Assembly: GCA_016713535.1 (NCBI GenBank)
Contig: JADJOY010000040.1
Coordinates: 1 to 64,000, forward strand
Direction of reading: 5' to 3'
Length of the DNA stretch: 64,000 bases
Source: Deltaproteobacteria bacterium
GTDB taxonomy: Bacteria; JADJOY01
Shown piece after piece: positions 40,987 through 52,044 of the stretch. The notes under the pieces were generated by a model. The model searched no databases and had not been told where the DNA came from. It was given only the letters and a program-made list of their open reading frames with translations. The translations under genes and the position numbers were made by a program. Positions within the stretch are counted from its first letter, which is position 1. Each line of letters starts with the position of its first letter.

Positions 40987-43900
40987 CCCTGCTCGAACCG
41001 GCGCGACTCGAGAGCCCATCCGGGCTCGCGGTGCAGGTGTGCGCAAACGGCGCGATCCGGCGCGTCGACCACCGCGACGTGATGCTCAACCTCTTCCTCG
41101 GCACCGAGCTCGACGGCGCCGCGGGGGGGCTCTTCCTGCGCCGCCACGGTGAGCGATCGCGGTGGATCCCGCTCACCGGACCGCGCGCCCCGGGGAGGGT
41201 CTCGAGCGACGACGGCGGGCTGGTGATCGAGGGTGCCTGGGACGAGCTCGCGTTCCGCGCCGAGCTCCGCCTCGCCGAATCCGTGCCGGCCTGGTTCTGG
41301 CACGTGACGCTCGTGAACCAGGGCGAGGACGCCGAGACCGTCGACCTCGTGTTCGCGCAGGACCTGGCCCTCCACGACTACGGGATGATCCGGCTCAACG
41401 AGTACTACGTGAGCCAGTACGTCGACCACACGCCGCTCGACCATCCGAGCGTCGGAGTGGTGGTGGCCTCTCGCCAGAACCTGTCGGTGGCCGGGCGGCA
41501 TCCGTGGACCGTGATCGGCTCGCTCGGGCGCGGCGTGAGCTTCGCCACCGACGCCCTCGACCTGGTCGGGCTCGCGGCGCGCGCGGGCACCGGTGCCGAT
41601 GGGCTCGACACGGCGCGCCTCGCCGGGGTGCGCCACCAGCACGAGCACTCGCTGGTCGCGATCCAGGACGAGGCGACGGTGCTCGAGCCCGGCGCCTCGG
41701 CGACGCGCGGCTTCTTCGTGTGGTTCGAGCCCGACCACCCGGGGGTGACCGCGGAGGCCGACCTCTCCTTGGTCGACCAGGCGCTCGCCCTCCCCGAGGC
41801 GGACGGGACCGCCCGCGTGACCGCGGTGAAGGCCACGGCCGATCCGGGCGGAGGCGCCGCGACGCTCTTCTCGGCGTGCCCGCGCCTCGCCGTCCGCGAG
41901 CTCGACGAGGGTGAGCTCGAGCGCCACTTCGGGGCCGAGCGACGCGCGATCGAGCGCTCGGACGCGGGGCTGCTCTCGTTCTTCACCGGCACGCAGGCGC
42001 ACGTGGCACTACCGGCCAAGGAGCTCGCCGGGCTGCGGCCACACGGTCAGATCCTGCGCTCCGGAGCGGCGCTCGTCCCCGAGGAGACGGCGCTCACGTC
42101 GACGGTGTGGATGGGGGGCGTCTTCCACTCGATGATCACGCAGGGGCACGTCAGCATCAACCGCTTCCTCTCGACCACCCACGGCTACCTCGGGCTCTTC
42201 CACTCCCACGGCCAGCGGATGTTCGTCGAGCTCGGCGGTGGCTGGCGGCTCCTCGACCAGCCCTCGGCGTTCGAGATGACACCGAGCAGCGCGCGCTGGC
42301 TCTACGCTCACGCCGAAGGGGTGCTGGAGATCCGGAGCTGGGCGAGCGTCGAGCGTCACGAGCTGTGGCTCGCGGCGCGAGTCCTCGAAGGCCTGCCGTG
42401 CCGCTTCCTGATCTCCCACCACGTCGCGATGAACGGCGACGACGGCGCGGTCCCCGGCCCGGTGCGCTTCGACCACGACGCCGCGGGCCTCGCGATCCGC
42501 GCGATCCCCGATAGCGACGTCGGGCGCCGTTTTCCCGAGGGGACCTTCCGCATCGACCCGACCCTCGGCACGAGCCTCGAGCGCGTCGGCGGCGACGAGC
42601 TGCTTTTCGTCGACGGCCGCTCGCGCAACCAGCCGTTCCTGACGCTCGTCACCGCGCCCAGCGCGTCGATCGGAGTGCGCATCACCGGTCACCTGATCGC
42701 CGAGGGCGACGATCCGATCCACGCCGAGGACGTGGACGACCACGCAGATACCGACGCCGCAGCAGCAGCGCGGCGGTGGGCGCGCTCCGAGCTCCCCCTC
42801 GCCTTGCCCGCCGCGACCACGAAAGCGCACGGCGCCGACGCGTCGACGACCGTCGCCGAGCTGCGCGAGATCCTTCCCTGGCTCGCCCACGACGCGCTCG
42901 TCCACTACCTCTCGCCGCGTGGCCTCGAGCAGTACTCGGGCGGCGGCTGGGGAACCCGCGACGTGTGCCAGGGGCCGGTCGAGCTGCTGCTCGCGATCGG
43001 CGAGTGGGGGCCGATCCGGGGCGTGCTGACACGCGTCTTCCGCAACCAGAACACCGACGGTGACTGGCCGCAGTGGTTCATGTTCTTCGAGCGCGAGCGC
43101 ACCATCCGGCCCGGCGACTCGCACGGCGACATCGTGTTCTGGCCGCTGCTCTGCTCTCGGCCAGTATCTGCTCGCGTCCGACGACTTCGACTTCCTCGAC
43201 GAGCTCGTGCCGTTCTTCCACGCCGACGGCGACGAGCACGCCGAGCACGCCCCGATCACCACCCACGTCGAGCGCGCGCTCGCGCTCGTCGAGACCCGCC
43301 TCATCCCCGGCACGCGCCTGGTCTCGTACGGCCACGGCGACTGGAACGACTCGCTCCAGCCCGTGGACCGGGACCTCGCCGAGCACCTCGTCAGCGCTTG
43401 GACCGTGACCCTCCATCACCAGTCCTTCGCGACGCTGGCGGCGGCGCTCGAGCGCGCCGGACGCGCGCCGCTGGCCGCGCGCCTCGCCGCGGCGCTGCCG
43501 GGGATCCGAGAGGATTTCCAGCGCGACGCGGTGATCGACGACGTCATCGCGGGTTTCGTGCATTTCCCCACCGAAGGCACGCCGCACCCGGTCATCCACC
43601 CCCGCGACGCGGCCACCGGGGTCCGCTACAGCTTGCTGCCGATGATCCACGCCATCCTCGCCGACCTGCTCACCCCGGCGCAGGTGGATCGCCACCGCGA
43701 GGTCATCCGCCGACACCTGCTCGCGCCCGACGGCGCTCGGCTCTTCGACCGGCCCTTCCCGTACCGGGGCGGTGTCCAGCGCCAGTTCCAGCGCGCGGAG
43801 GCGAGCACGTTCTTCGGCCGCGAGGTCGGCATCATGTACACGCACGCACACCTCCGGTACGCGGAGGCGATGGCGCACCTCGGCGACGCCGGGGCCTTGG

Positions 43901-44415
43901 TGCTCGCGCTGCGGCAGGCGAATCCTGTCGGGCTCGCCGGCGCGGTGCCCAATGCTCGGCTGCGGCAGGCGAACTGCTACACGTCGTCGTCGGACGCCGA
44001 CTTCCGCGATCGTTACGACGCGATCGCCCACTACGACCGGCTTCTCTCCGGGAAGGTCGCCGTCGAAGGGGGATGGCGGGTCTACTCGAGCGGCGCGGGG
44101 ATCGCTTTCCGGCTCATCCGCGAGTGTCTGCTCGGAGTGCGGCTCAGGCGCTCGACCGTCACCCTCGACCCGGTGCTCCCGCGCGCGTTCGACGGCCTCG
44201 TCGCGACGTTCGTGATCGACGGACGCGCCGTCGAGATCCACTACCGGGTCGGCGCGCGCGGTCACGGGCCCCGCGCCCTCACCCTCGACGGCAAGGATCT
44301 GCCGTTCGAGCGCGAGGCCAATCCCTGGCGCACCGGCGGCGCCGTCGTGGCGATGGACGCGTTGAGGGCGGGCCTCGGCGGCGGTCCACACGTGCTGACG
44401 GTCGAGCTCGACTGA
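40983..44415 (+). CDS. GH94-type glycoside phosphorylase, one frameshift
   Basis: A large (about 1,140-residue) enzyme related to cellobiose/cellodextrin phosphorylases and the GH94 domain of cyclic beta-1,2-glucan synthases. The catalytic half has QYSGGGWGTRDVCQGPVELL, the general-acid motif GHGDWNDSL, FYTHAHLRYAEAMA-like text (IMYTHAHLRYAEAMAHLGDA) and the C-terminal beta-domain. It would cleave a beta-glucoside with phosphate, giving a sugar phosphate for glycolysis. The frame breaks near 43150 (VFWPLL to ALGQYLLAS). It starts on the corrected stop of the transporter gene and ends 11 bases before the next gene. Confidence 0.82.
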
Positions 44416-44426
44416 GCGGAGCGACG

Positions 44427-47400
44427 ATGCGTGACGAGATCCTCGACGATTTCCGCGACACCAGCGGCTGGCTCGCGGTCGCCTCCGGCCAGGCCGAGCT
44501 CACCCTCACCCCCGACCCGAGCCCCGGGGGCGCAGCGCTGCGCCTCGCGTACGACTTCCACGGCAGCGGCGGGTTCGTGGTCGCGCGCAAGGTCTTCGCG
44601 CGCGCGATGCCGAGCGTGTGGGCGCTGACCATGCGAGTGCGCGGCGCCGCACCCGCCAACAAGCTCGAGATCAAGCTCGCGGATCCCTCCGACAAGAACG
44701 TGTGGTGGTGGCACCGCGACGCTTACGAGTTCCCGGCGGAGTGGAGCACGCTACGCATCCGCTCGAGTGAGGTCGGCTTCGCGTGGGGCCCGGCGGGTGG
44801 CGGCTCACTCACCACGCTCGGCGCGCTCGAGATCGCGATCGCCGCCGGTCCCGGAGGGCGCGGCACGGTGTGGCTCGAGGACCTGCGCTTCGAGAACCTC
44901 GAGCTGACCGCCCCGCCGGTCGTTCGCGCGTCCTCGAGCGCCGCCGGTCATGCCGCCGGGAACGTGCTCGACCGATCGGCCGCCACGAGCTGGCGCGCCG
45001 CGAGCGACGGGGCGCCGGCCTGGCTCGCCCCCTAGACTTCGGCGCCGAGCACGAGCTCGGCGGCCTGGTGATCGACTGGGCCGATGCGAAACGTCCCGGT
45101 CGATCGCCGTGGAGACGAGCGACGACGGTGTCACGTGGGCCGAGCGGTGGAGCGCGGCCGACGCCGAGGGCGCGCGCAGCTACGTGTACCTGGCGGGCGG
45201 CGCGCGTACGCGCCATCTTCGCCTCCGCTTCCGCTCGGGCTCGGAAGGAGCGTTCGGCGTCACCCACCTCGACGTCCGACCGTTCGACTTCTCGCGATCG
45301 CTCGAGGAGTTCTTCCACGCGGTCGCGGCGAGCGAGCCGCGCGGCCACCATCCCCGCTGGCTGTCCCGCGAGCAGACGTACTGGACCCCGGTCAACGCCG
45401 ACGGCGGCGCCGTCGCGCCGATCCTCAACGAGGAGGGGATGCTCGAGCCCGACCGGGCGAGTTTCTCGCTCGAGCCGTTCCTGTTCGTCGACGGCTCGCT
45501 CCTCACCTGGGCCGACGTCGAGGTCGCGACGTCGCTCGCCGACGGCGATCTGCCGATTCCCACGTCGTGCTGGCGCTCGCGCGACGGGTTCACGCTCACC
45601 ACGACGGCGTTCGCCACCGACCCGGGCTGCGGCCCCGTCGCCTACGTCCGCTACCAGGTCACCAATGGCGGGGGCGAGGCACGCGCGGTGCGGCTCTTCC
45701 TCGCGATCCGGCCGTTCCAGGTGAGCCCGCCGTGGCAGGCCTTCCAGGGAATCGGCGGCACCAGCAAGATCTCCCGCCTCGTGTGGGCGGACGGCGCCGT
45801 CGAGGTCGAGGGACGGCTGCGCAAGCGGGTGGTGCCGATCACCGCGCCGAGCGGCTTCGGCGCCGCCGCGTTCGAGCAAGGTGGCGTGGTCCGCCACCTC
45901 GTGGCCGGCGAGCTGCCGGCTCGTGCGGAGGTGAGCGACCCCTTCGAGCACGCCTCGGGCGCTCTCGCCTGGGACCTCGCGCTGGCACCCGGTGCCTCGG
46001 CCGAGGTGCTGGTCGCGGTGCCGTACGGCGAGAGCGGCGCGGCCGCGGCGGACGTGCGGCAGGCCTCGGCCTCGATCTCGCTGGCCGAGCACACGCGCGG
46101 CTGGCGCGAGAAGCTCGGCCGGGTGCGGATCTCCCTCGGCGGCGGTCCCGCGGAGGCCGTCACGAGCGTACGCACCGCGACCGCCCACATCCTCGTCAAC
46201 CGCGACCGCGTGGCGATCCAGCCCGGGCCGCGCCGCTACACCCGCTCGTGGGTGCGCGACGGCGCGACCATGGCGGCGGCGCTGCTGCGCATGGGTCTCA
46301 CCGACGAGGTCCGCGACTTCATCCGCTGGTACGCGCCCTACCAGCGCGCCGACGGCAACGTGCCGTGCGCCGTCGACCACGCCGGCGCCGACTGGCTCCC
46401 CGAGCACGACAGCCACGGCCAGCTCGTGTTTCTGGTCGCCGAGTACTTCCGCTTCACCGGCGACCGCTCCCTGGTGAGCGAGCTGTGGTCGGCGGTGGTT
46501 CGCGCCGTGGACTACCTCGAGGTGCTGCGCGCCACGCGGCTCACTCCCGAGTTCGCGAGCCCGCCCCGTCAGGCGTGCTACGGGATCCTCCCCGAGTCGG
46601 CCAGCCACGAGGGCTACCTCGCCCATCCCGTGCACGCGTACTGGGACGACTTCTGGGCGCTGCGCGGGATCGGCGACGCGGTGCTGCTGGCGCGGGTGAT
46701 GGGCGACGCGGCCGCCGAGACGCGCTTCGCCGCGCTCGCGCGGTCGTTCCACGACTGCCTCTACTCCTCGATCGCCGAGACCATCCGCGCGCGCGACATC
46801 CCGTACGTGCCGGGCTCCGTCGAGTGGGCGGACTTCGATCCCACCGCCACGTCCACGGCCATCTCCACCACCGACGCCGCCGATCGCTTACCGGCGAAGG
46901 CGCTGGCCTGGACCTACGACGAGTACCTGCGTGGCGTCGGCCAGCGGATCCGTGGCGAGATCGACTGGAACAACTACACCGCTTACGAGATCCGGACACT
47001 CGGCGCGCTGGTGCGCCTCGGGCGTCGGGCGGACGCGCTCATGCTGTTGGACTTCTTCCTCGCCGACCGCCGGCCGCGCGCGTGGAACCAGTGGCCCGAG
47101 ATCTCGTGGCGCGACCCTCGGAGCCCGGGGCATCTCGGCGACGTGCCGCACTCGTGGATCGGCTCCGAGTTCGTGCTCGCGGTGCTCTCGCTCCTCGCCT
47201 ACGAGCGGCCGAGCGACGAAGCGCTTGTGGTCGCGGCCGGCGTGGGGGAGAGCTGGATCGAGAGGACCGACGTCGAGGTCGAGAAGCTCCCCACCTGGTG
47301 GGGGGCCTCTCTCCTACCGGCTGAGGCGCACGGGTCCCCGGGAGCTCACGCTCGAGCTGAGGTCCGGGATCGCGGCGCCGCCGGGCGGGATCGTGGTCCA

Positions 47401-47518
47401 GCCGCCACTGCCGGGCGCCCTCACCCAGGTCGACGTGGACGGCGCGCCTCACGCGAGGTTCGACGCCTCGAGCGTGTCGCTCGACGCCGGCCCCGCGACG
47501 GTCGTGATGCGGTTCTGA
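44427..47518 (+). CDS. Discoidin-domain six-hairpin glycosidase-like protein, frameshifted
   Basis: About 1,030 residues in several frames. Residues 1-160 form a jelly-roll carbohydrate-binding module (DDFRDTSGWLAVASGQAELT; NVWWWHRDAYEFPAEW). An F5/8-type C (discoidin) domain follows (DRSAATSWRA, GGLVIDWADA, VETSDDGVTWAERW). The rest is an (alpha/alpha)-barrel glycosidase-like domain with RSWVRDGATMAAALLRMG, WNNYTAYEIRTLGALVRLG and AWNQWPEISWRDPRSPGHLG, resembling GH15/GH94-like folds. Frameshifts lie near 45030, 45095 and 47318. No signal peptide, so it probably acts in the cytoplasm with the upstream phosphorylase. ATG 44427 follows GAGCGGAGCG. Confidence 0.72.
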
Positions 47519-47544
47519 TCGGGCAGGCGCCGCCCCTTCCGGGC

Positions 47545-49092
47545 CTACCTGCCGGGAGGCGGGGCGCCCGACTCGAGCTGCTCGCGGGCCTTTTCGCGTT
47601 GGCCCTCGATGTCGGTCATGAGCTTGTACGCGACGTAGTACTTGTAGATGTTCCGCACGTAGGTGGTCGTCTCGCGGCCGACCTTCTCCGCCGTCACGAT
47701 CTCGACGTTGTTGAACCACTTGTTCGGATCGAGGCCACGCTTCTCCGCTTCCTTGCGCATGCGCGCGATCTTCGCGGGCCCGGCGTTGTAGGAGGCGAAC
47801 GCGAACAACGTGCGGTTCGTCTCCTCGAAGTGGGCGTCGGCGAAGTACTGCGCCATCAGGTGGTCCATGTACTTCGCGCCCGCGTGGATGTTGGCGTCCG
47901 CCTGGCGGATGTCACCGACCTTCATCGACTGACCGGTGGCCGGCATGAGCTGCATGATGCCGACCGCTCCCACGGGACTCTTGGCGTCCTGGCGGAGCTG
48001 CGACTCCTGGTAGCCCTGCGCCGCGAGCATGAGCGGATCGAACGAGTAGCTCGCGGCGTGCTTCTCGAAGTAGTCGAGCGTCTGCTGGAAGCGCTGCCAC
48101 TCCTGCGAGTCGGTGCTGTTGGTGATCTGCTTGATGCCCTGCTGGTACTGCTTGAAGCGCACGGCCAGGACGCCCTGCTTCTTCATGTAGTTCACGTAGC
48201 AGTCGTCGAGCGCGGCCGCGAGCTCGGGGCTCCCCTTCCGGAAGGCCCAGCCCGTCTTGCCTCCCGCGTGCACCACGAGGTCCTCGCGAGGCTTCACCGC
48301 GGGCAGGATCCTGGCCCACAGGCGCGCCTTCCAGTCGTCGACGACGAGCAGGCCCACCAGCTTGGCCTGGAGCATCTCCATCAGGTCTTCGTCCTCGAGA
48401 GCATCAGGGACGAGGACGAGCGCGACCGCGGGCTTCTTCTCCGCCGCGAACCGCGCGTTGAGCGCGGTGAGGCTCTCGTAGCTGCTCGCCTTGCGCACGT
48501 GGACCGTCTTGCCGGCGAGGTCGTCGAGGCTTCCGACCTGCGGCGACGACGGTCCGGTCACCACGATCTCGCTCACCGGACGGCCCAGCTCGGGTGCGAA
48601 GAAGTCGACCTGCTCGAGGCGACCCTCGGTGACGGTCAGGTTGCCCGCGGCGATGTCGCCGAGCCCCTGCACGAGGCCCGGGATCAGCCGGTCACGGGTG
48701 GTCGGGATCATGTAGACGGTGAGCGGCCGCTTGCCGAGGCGCTTGGCGTACTTCTTGTTGAGGTAGCCCTCGAAGTCGCGCACCAATTCGGCGGTGAGCC
48801 CCCGCTCGCGCCCGCGGTCGTTGAAGTAGAGCGTGCGGCTGAACGGCACCAGCACCCGGATCAGGCGCCGGTCGAGCATCGCCTCGAAGTCGCCGGTCCA
48901 CGGCTTGACCGTGGTGGGCAGCGCGCGAGGACGGGTGGGCGCCGGTTCGGCGCCTTCGCGCGCGGTCCCCGCTGGAGACGGTGTGGCGGGGGCGTCGCTC
49001 GGCGCTGGTCCCAGCGCCGGGGCCGGCGGGGCCACCACCAGCAAGCTCGCGATCGCGATCGCGATCGCCACCGCTCGCCGCACGGTCGGCAT
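47545..49092 (-). CDS. MltF-like lytic transglycosylase with solute-binding domain
   Basis: A 515-residue exported protein joining a type-2 solute-binding domain (LIRVLVPFSRTLYFNDRGRE; GKTVHVRKASSYESLTALNA) to a C-terminal SLT transglycosylase. The catalytic glutamate is in AAQGYQESQLRQDAKSPVGA, followed by GIMQLMPATGQSM, AGAKYMDHLM and FAFASYNAGPAKI. This is the MltF layout: the front domain regulates and the rear cleaves peptidoglycan. A signal peptide (AVAIAIAIASLLVVAPPAPA) and Pro-rich linker lead. Start ATG 49092 lies 5 bases after the cytidylate-kinase-like gene. Confidence 0.92.
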   Translation of the reverse strand: MPTVRRAVAIAIAIASLLVVAPPAPALGPAPSDAPATPSPAGTAREGAEPAPTRPRALPTTVKPWTGDFEAMLDRRLIRVLVPFSRTLYFNDRGRERGLTAELVRDFEGYLNKKYAKRLGKRPLTVYMIPTTRDRLIPGLVQGLGDIAAGNLTVTEGRLEQVDFFAPELGRPVSEIVVTGPSSPQVGSLDDLAGKTVHVRKASSYESLTALNARFAAEKKPAVALVLVPDALEDEDLMEMLQAKLVGLLVVDDWKARLWARILPAVKPREDLVVHAGGKTGWAFRKGSPELAAALDDCYVNYMKKQGVLAVRFKQYQQGIKQITNSTDSQEWQRFQQTLDYFEKHAASYSFDPLMLAAQGYQESQLRQDAKSPVGAVGIMQLMPATGQSMKVGDIRQADANIHAGAKYMDHLMAQYFADAHFEETNRTLFAFASYNAGPAKIARMRKEAEKRGLDPNKWFNNVEIVTAEKVGRETTTYVRNIYKYYVAYKLMTDIEGQREKAREQLESGAPPPGR

Positions 49093-49097
49093 CTCGT

Positions 49098-49731
49098 TCA
49101 CGCCTGCGCAGCGGCAACCAGGGCGGCGATGGCGCGCTCGGCGTCCAGCTTGTCCGTGTTGATCACCAGGTCGTAGTGGGTCGGCAGCTCCCTGTCGACC
49201 CCGTAGAAGCGCTTCAGGTAATCGGCTCGACCATCGTCGTCTCTGGCGATCTGGGCGCGGCCGTCTCCCCCCTGGAGGTCCTCGACACGCTTGGCACGCA
49301 CCTCCGGGAGAGGCGGTGACCAGTACGCGCAGGACATCGGTCCTCGCGGCGAGCGCCATCGACGCCGCATGGGCGACGATCACCGCGCCACCCTCCTCGG
49401 CGATCTCGTGGATCGCCTGGCGGATCAGTGCTCGGTGGTCGTCGGGCGCCGGCTCGGGCTCCTTGCCACGCAGGTCGTAGTAGTCGAAGTCCATGGTCTT
49501 GCGGACCATGTCCATCCCCGCGACGCCGATCGACTCGAGGAGCCGCTTCATCACGCTCGGCTTGCGTTCGGTGGCCGCGAGCTCCTCGGGGCTGAGCTTG
49601 GCTTTGGCCGCGGCGCGCTCGATGACCTCTTCGTCGACGTAGCGAAAGCCGAGCTTCTCGGCGAGGACCTGCGCGAGCGCCACACCGACCGATCCGAACG
49701 TCCGCGACACGCACACCACTCGCACTTTCAT
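49098..49731 (-). CDS. Cytidylate-kinase-like family protein, one frameshift
   Basis: A P-loop kinase of the cytidylate-kinase-like group (Cytidylate_kin2): VCVSRTFGSVGVALAQVLAE, where the loop G-S-x-G replaces a standard GKS/T, then FRYVDEEVIERAAAKAKLSP, GGAVIVAHAASMALA and VLRVLVTAS. After a frameshift near 49310, RVEDLQGGDGRAQIARDDD and YLKRFYGVDRELPTHYDLVI complete the fold (about 210 residues). The substrate is unknown; CMP specificity cannot be assumed. It is the first gene of a two-gene unit with the MltF-like enzyme. Confidence 0.82.
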
Positions 49732-49940
49732 GCGCACACCTCCGACGCAGGCTGATGGGGGAGCGCGATCGTAACACCAGCGTTCCCGCGCCAAAAACCC
49801 CGATCCAGCAGCCCACGCAACGCCCCGATCGGGCACGTGGACGGGGTGGTGGGAATGTCCGATGCTCCGCGGGCCGCCGCGGTGGCCACGATGCTCCAGG
49901 TACCGCGGCCACCCGACTCAGTCCCGGACGGAGGAGACCC

Positions 49941-50444
49941 ATGGTCCCGCAATGGAAGCCGCTTGCCCTCGCCGTGGCGCTGGCGGGGCTCGCTCGAGCC
50001 GCCCCCGGCGCCGAGCCCGTCACCGCCCCCGCGACGGCGCTCTCCGCGGAGGCGGCCGACGCCACGCGATTCCGGCTCGAGGCCGAACGCCGCAAGGTCG
50101 TGGCCGCGAACCTGAGCCTCACGCCTGACGAGGCGAGCGCGTTCTGGCCCACCTACGACGAGTACCGCGCTCGGATGCACGCGCTCGACGTGCGCCACCT
50201 GGCCGTTCTCGAGCGCTACGCCGAGGCCTCGAGAAACGGCACGTGGACCGACTCCCAGGCGACGTCCATGCTCGACGAGCTGCTCGCGACCGGAACCGAG
50301 CGGGCCACCACCCGCAAGGATTGGCGCGAGCGCTTCGCCAGCGTGCTACCGCCGAGGAAGGTAGTCGCCGTCTACCAGCTCGAGAATCGCCTCGACGCCG
50401 TGGTCACGCTGGGCGTGGCCTCGCAGCTACCACTCGCACAGTGA
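49941..50444 (+). CDS. Small periplasmic helical protein
   Basis: A 167-residue exported protein: signal peptide PLALAVALAGLARAAPGAEP, then an all-helical body with LTPDEASAFWPTYDEYRARM and RKVVAVYQLENRLDAVV, reminiscent of the Spy/CpxP-like or uncharacterised LTxxQ-type periplasmic families. No domain can be named securely. ATG 49941 has GAGGAG upstream. Its stop overlaps the GTG of the outer-membrane barrel gene (GTGA), suggesting the two proteins work together. Confidence 0.75.
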   Translation: MVPQWKPLALAVALAGLARAAPGAEPVTAPATALSAEAADATRFRLEAERRKVVAANLSLTPDEASAFWPTYDEYRARMHALDVRHLAVLERYAEASRNGTWTDSQATSMLDELLATGTERATTRKDWRERFASVLPPRKVVAVYQLENRLDAVVTLGVASQLPLAQ

Positions 50445-51925
50445 CGCGCCCCCGTCCGACGAGGCTCGATCCGAGCCGGCGAGCATCGAAGCCGCTCATC
50501 ACCGTGGCGTGTCTGGTCGCGGTCCTCGTCTTCGCCGACGTCGCGCGAGCCACGAACGACTCGGCCGCCGAGGCGTCCGGCGTCGAGCCAGCCCCGGCGG
50601 CACCGGAGGCGACGGTTGCGGCCGAGAGGGCACGCCCCGACTTCATCCGCAACCGCGCTTACCTGCCGGAGTTCTTGCTCAAGGACAAGAAGGAAGGCTG
50701 GTACGTCACCGGGTTCCCCGCGATCGGCTGGGACGACGAGGAAGGGTTCGTGCTCGGCGCGATGGCCGAGGTCTACGACAACGGCTCGCGCGACGACGCC
50801 TTCTTCCGCTCCACGTCCTACCGCAAGCGCATCTCGATCGCGGCCACGTCGACCACCGAGGGCGTCCAGGACTACGGCGTCGCTCTCGACGCGCCTTACC
50901 TCGACGACTCGCCGTACCGGCTCAGGACCCGCGTCTACTACGGCCAGAACCCGCTCAACAACTACTTCGGGCGCGGCGACGAGGCGATGGGCCTGCTGCG
51001 CTTTCCGGGCTCGGAGAAGGGCTACGTCGACTACGACGAGTACGAAGCCGCGACACGCGTGGCCGTCGACGGCGAGACGTATGCCCGGTACGCGCAGTTC
51101 CTGACCCGCGAGCTGGGCGGGATCGTGATGGTCGAGCGCGACCTCGCCGGTGGCCTGGTGCGGCCGCTGATCGGGCTGCGCGTCTGGCACTCCGACATCC
51201 TCGACTACACCGGCCAGAAGGTGGACGCGATCGACTCGAGCGGTCAGAAGGTCGAGGCGATCGAGCGCCCCACGCGGATCCGCGAGGATCACGACGCCGG
51301 TCGCCTCACCGGCTTCGACGGTGGCTTCGACAACTACGTGAAGCTCGGGATCAGCGTCGACACCCGCGACTTCGAGCCCGATCCCAACGAAGGAATCCTC
51401 GGCCAGCTCACCGCCGAGCTCGCGACCAAGGCCCTCGGCTCGGATTTCGACTACCAGCGCGTCACCACCTCGCTGGCGGGCTTCCACGACCTCGCGCCGT
51501 GCGGCGAGCGGGTGGTGCTCGCAGGACGAGCGCTCTACTCGATGCAGTTCGGCGAGGTGCCGTTCTTCGCCGACAACACCCTCGCCTTCAACACCTTCGA
51601 CATCACCGGGCTCGGCGGCGGTCGCACCCTGCGCGGGTTCAAGCGCGACCGCTTCGTGGGCGACTCCGGCGCGCTCCTCGACGGCGAGGTGCGCTGGAGC
51701 CTCACCGAGTTCGAGAAGTGGGACCAGCACTTCCGGCCGATGCTCGCCGGCTTCGTCGACACCGGGCGGGTCTTCGACGGGGTCGGTTTCAGCTTGAGGA
51801 AGTGGCGAGTGGGCTACGGTGTCGGCTTCCGCTTCGCGTGGAACCTCGCGACCGTGGTCAGCTTCGACTACGGCCGTAGCGAGGAGAGCGACATCCTCTA
51901 CATGGCCTTCGGGCACCAGTTCTGA
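50441..51925 (+). CDS. Omp85/BamA-superfamily outer-membrane protein
   Basis: A 494-residue outer-membrane barrel. After a signal sequence (PLITVACLVAVLVFADVARA) and Ala/Pro-rich linker, the mature protein shows repeated beta-hairpins and the surface-antigen (D15) C-terminal block: NTFDITGLGGGRTLRGFKRD (the R-G-[FY] lid motif of Omp85 proteins), LLDGEVRWSL, VGYGVGFRFAWN and terminal FGHQF. No POTRA domains precede it, so it resembles the short patatin-/BamA-type barrels of unknown substrate. GTG 50441 is assumed from the overlap with the previous stop. Confidence 0.85.
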   Translation: MTRPRPTRLDPSRRASKPLITVACLVAVLVFADVARATNDSAAEASGVEPAPAAPEATVAAERARPDFIRNRAYLPEFLLKDKKEGWYVTGFPAIGWDDEEGFVLGAMAEVYDNGSRDDAFFRSTSYRKRISIAATSTTEGVQDYGVALDAPYLDDSPYRLRTRVYYGQNPLNNYFGRGDEAMGLLRFPGSEKGYVDYDEYEAATRVAVDGETYARYAQFLTRELGGIVMVERDLAGGLVRPLIGLRVWHSDILDYTGQKVDAIDSSGQKVEAIERPTRIREDHDAGRLTGFDGGFDNYVKLGISVDTRDFEPDPNEGILGQLTAELATKALGSDFDYQRVTTSLAGFHDLAPCGERVVLAGRALYSMQFGEVPFFADNTLAFNTFDITGLGGGRTLRGFKRDRFVGDSGALLDGEVRWSLTEFEKWDQHFRPMLAGFVDTGRVFDGVGFSLRKWRVGYGVGFRFAWNLATVVSFDYGRSEESDILYMAFGHQF

Positions 51926-52044
51926 CCGTACCGCCCCCCCCTTTCGGGCAGCCTTTCGCCCCGGCCGGAACCAGCTAAGATCCGTTGGTCCACCGGTGCG
52001 AGCGGCGGTCCCGCGCAGCGGGACGAGCCGGGGCGGGAGGGGCC

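Noticed and set aside
38676-42002. Long minus-strand frame of 1,108 codons opposite the transporter/GH94 genes
   Set aside because: Typical antisense shadow in GC-rich DNA: His/Arg/Asp-rich, no motifs, and the opposite strand encodes recognised enzymes.
39183-45035. A single 1,950-residue frame joining ABC transporter, GH94-type and carbohydrate-binding sequences
   Set aside because: Artefact of one extra G at 40929-40933 and another frameshift near 43150; corrected, the transporter stop overlaps the next ATG and three separate genes result.
44950-49176. A 1,408-residue plus-strand frame covering 44.9-49.2 kb
   Set aside because: Its second half is the antisense of the MltF-like and kinase-like genes; only the part up to about 47.3 kb is real coding sequence.
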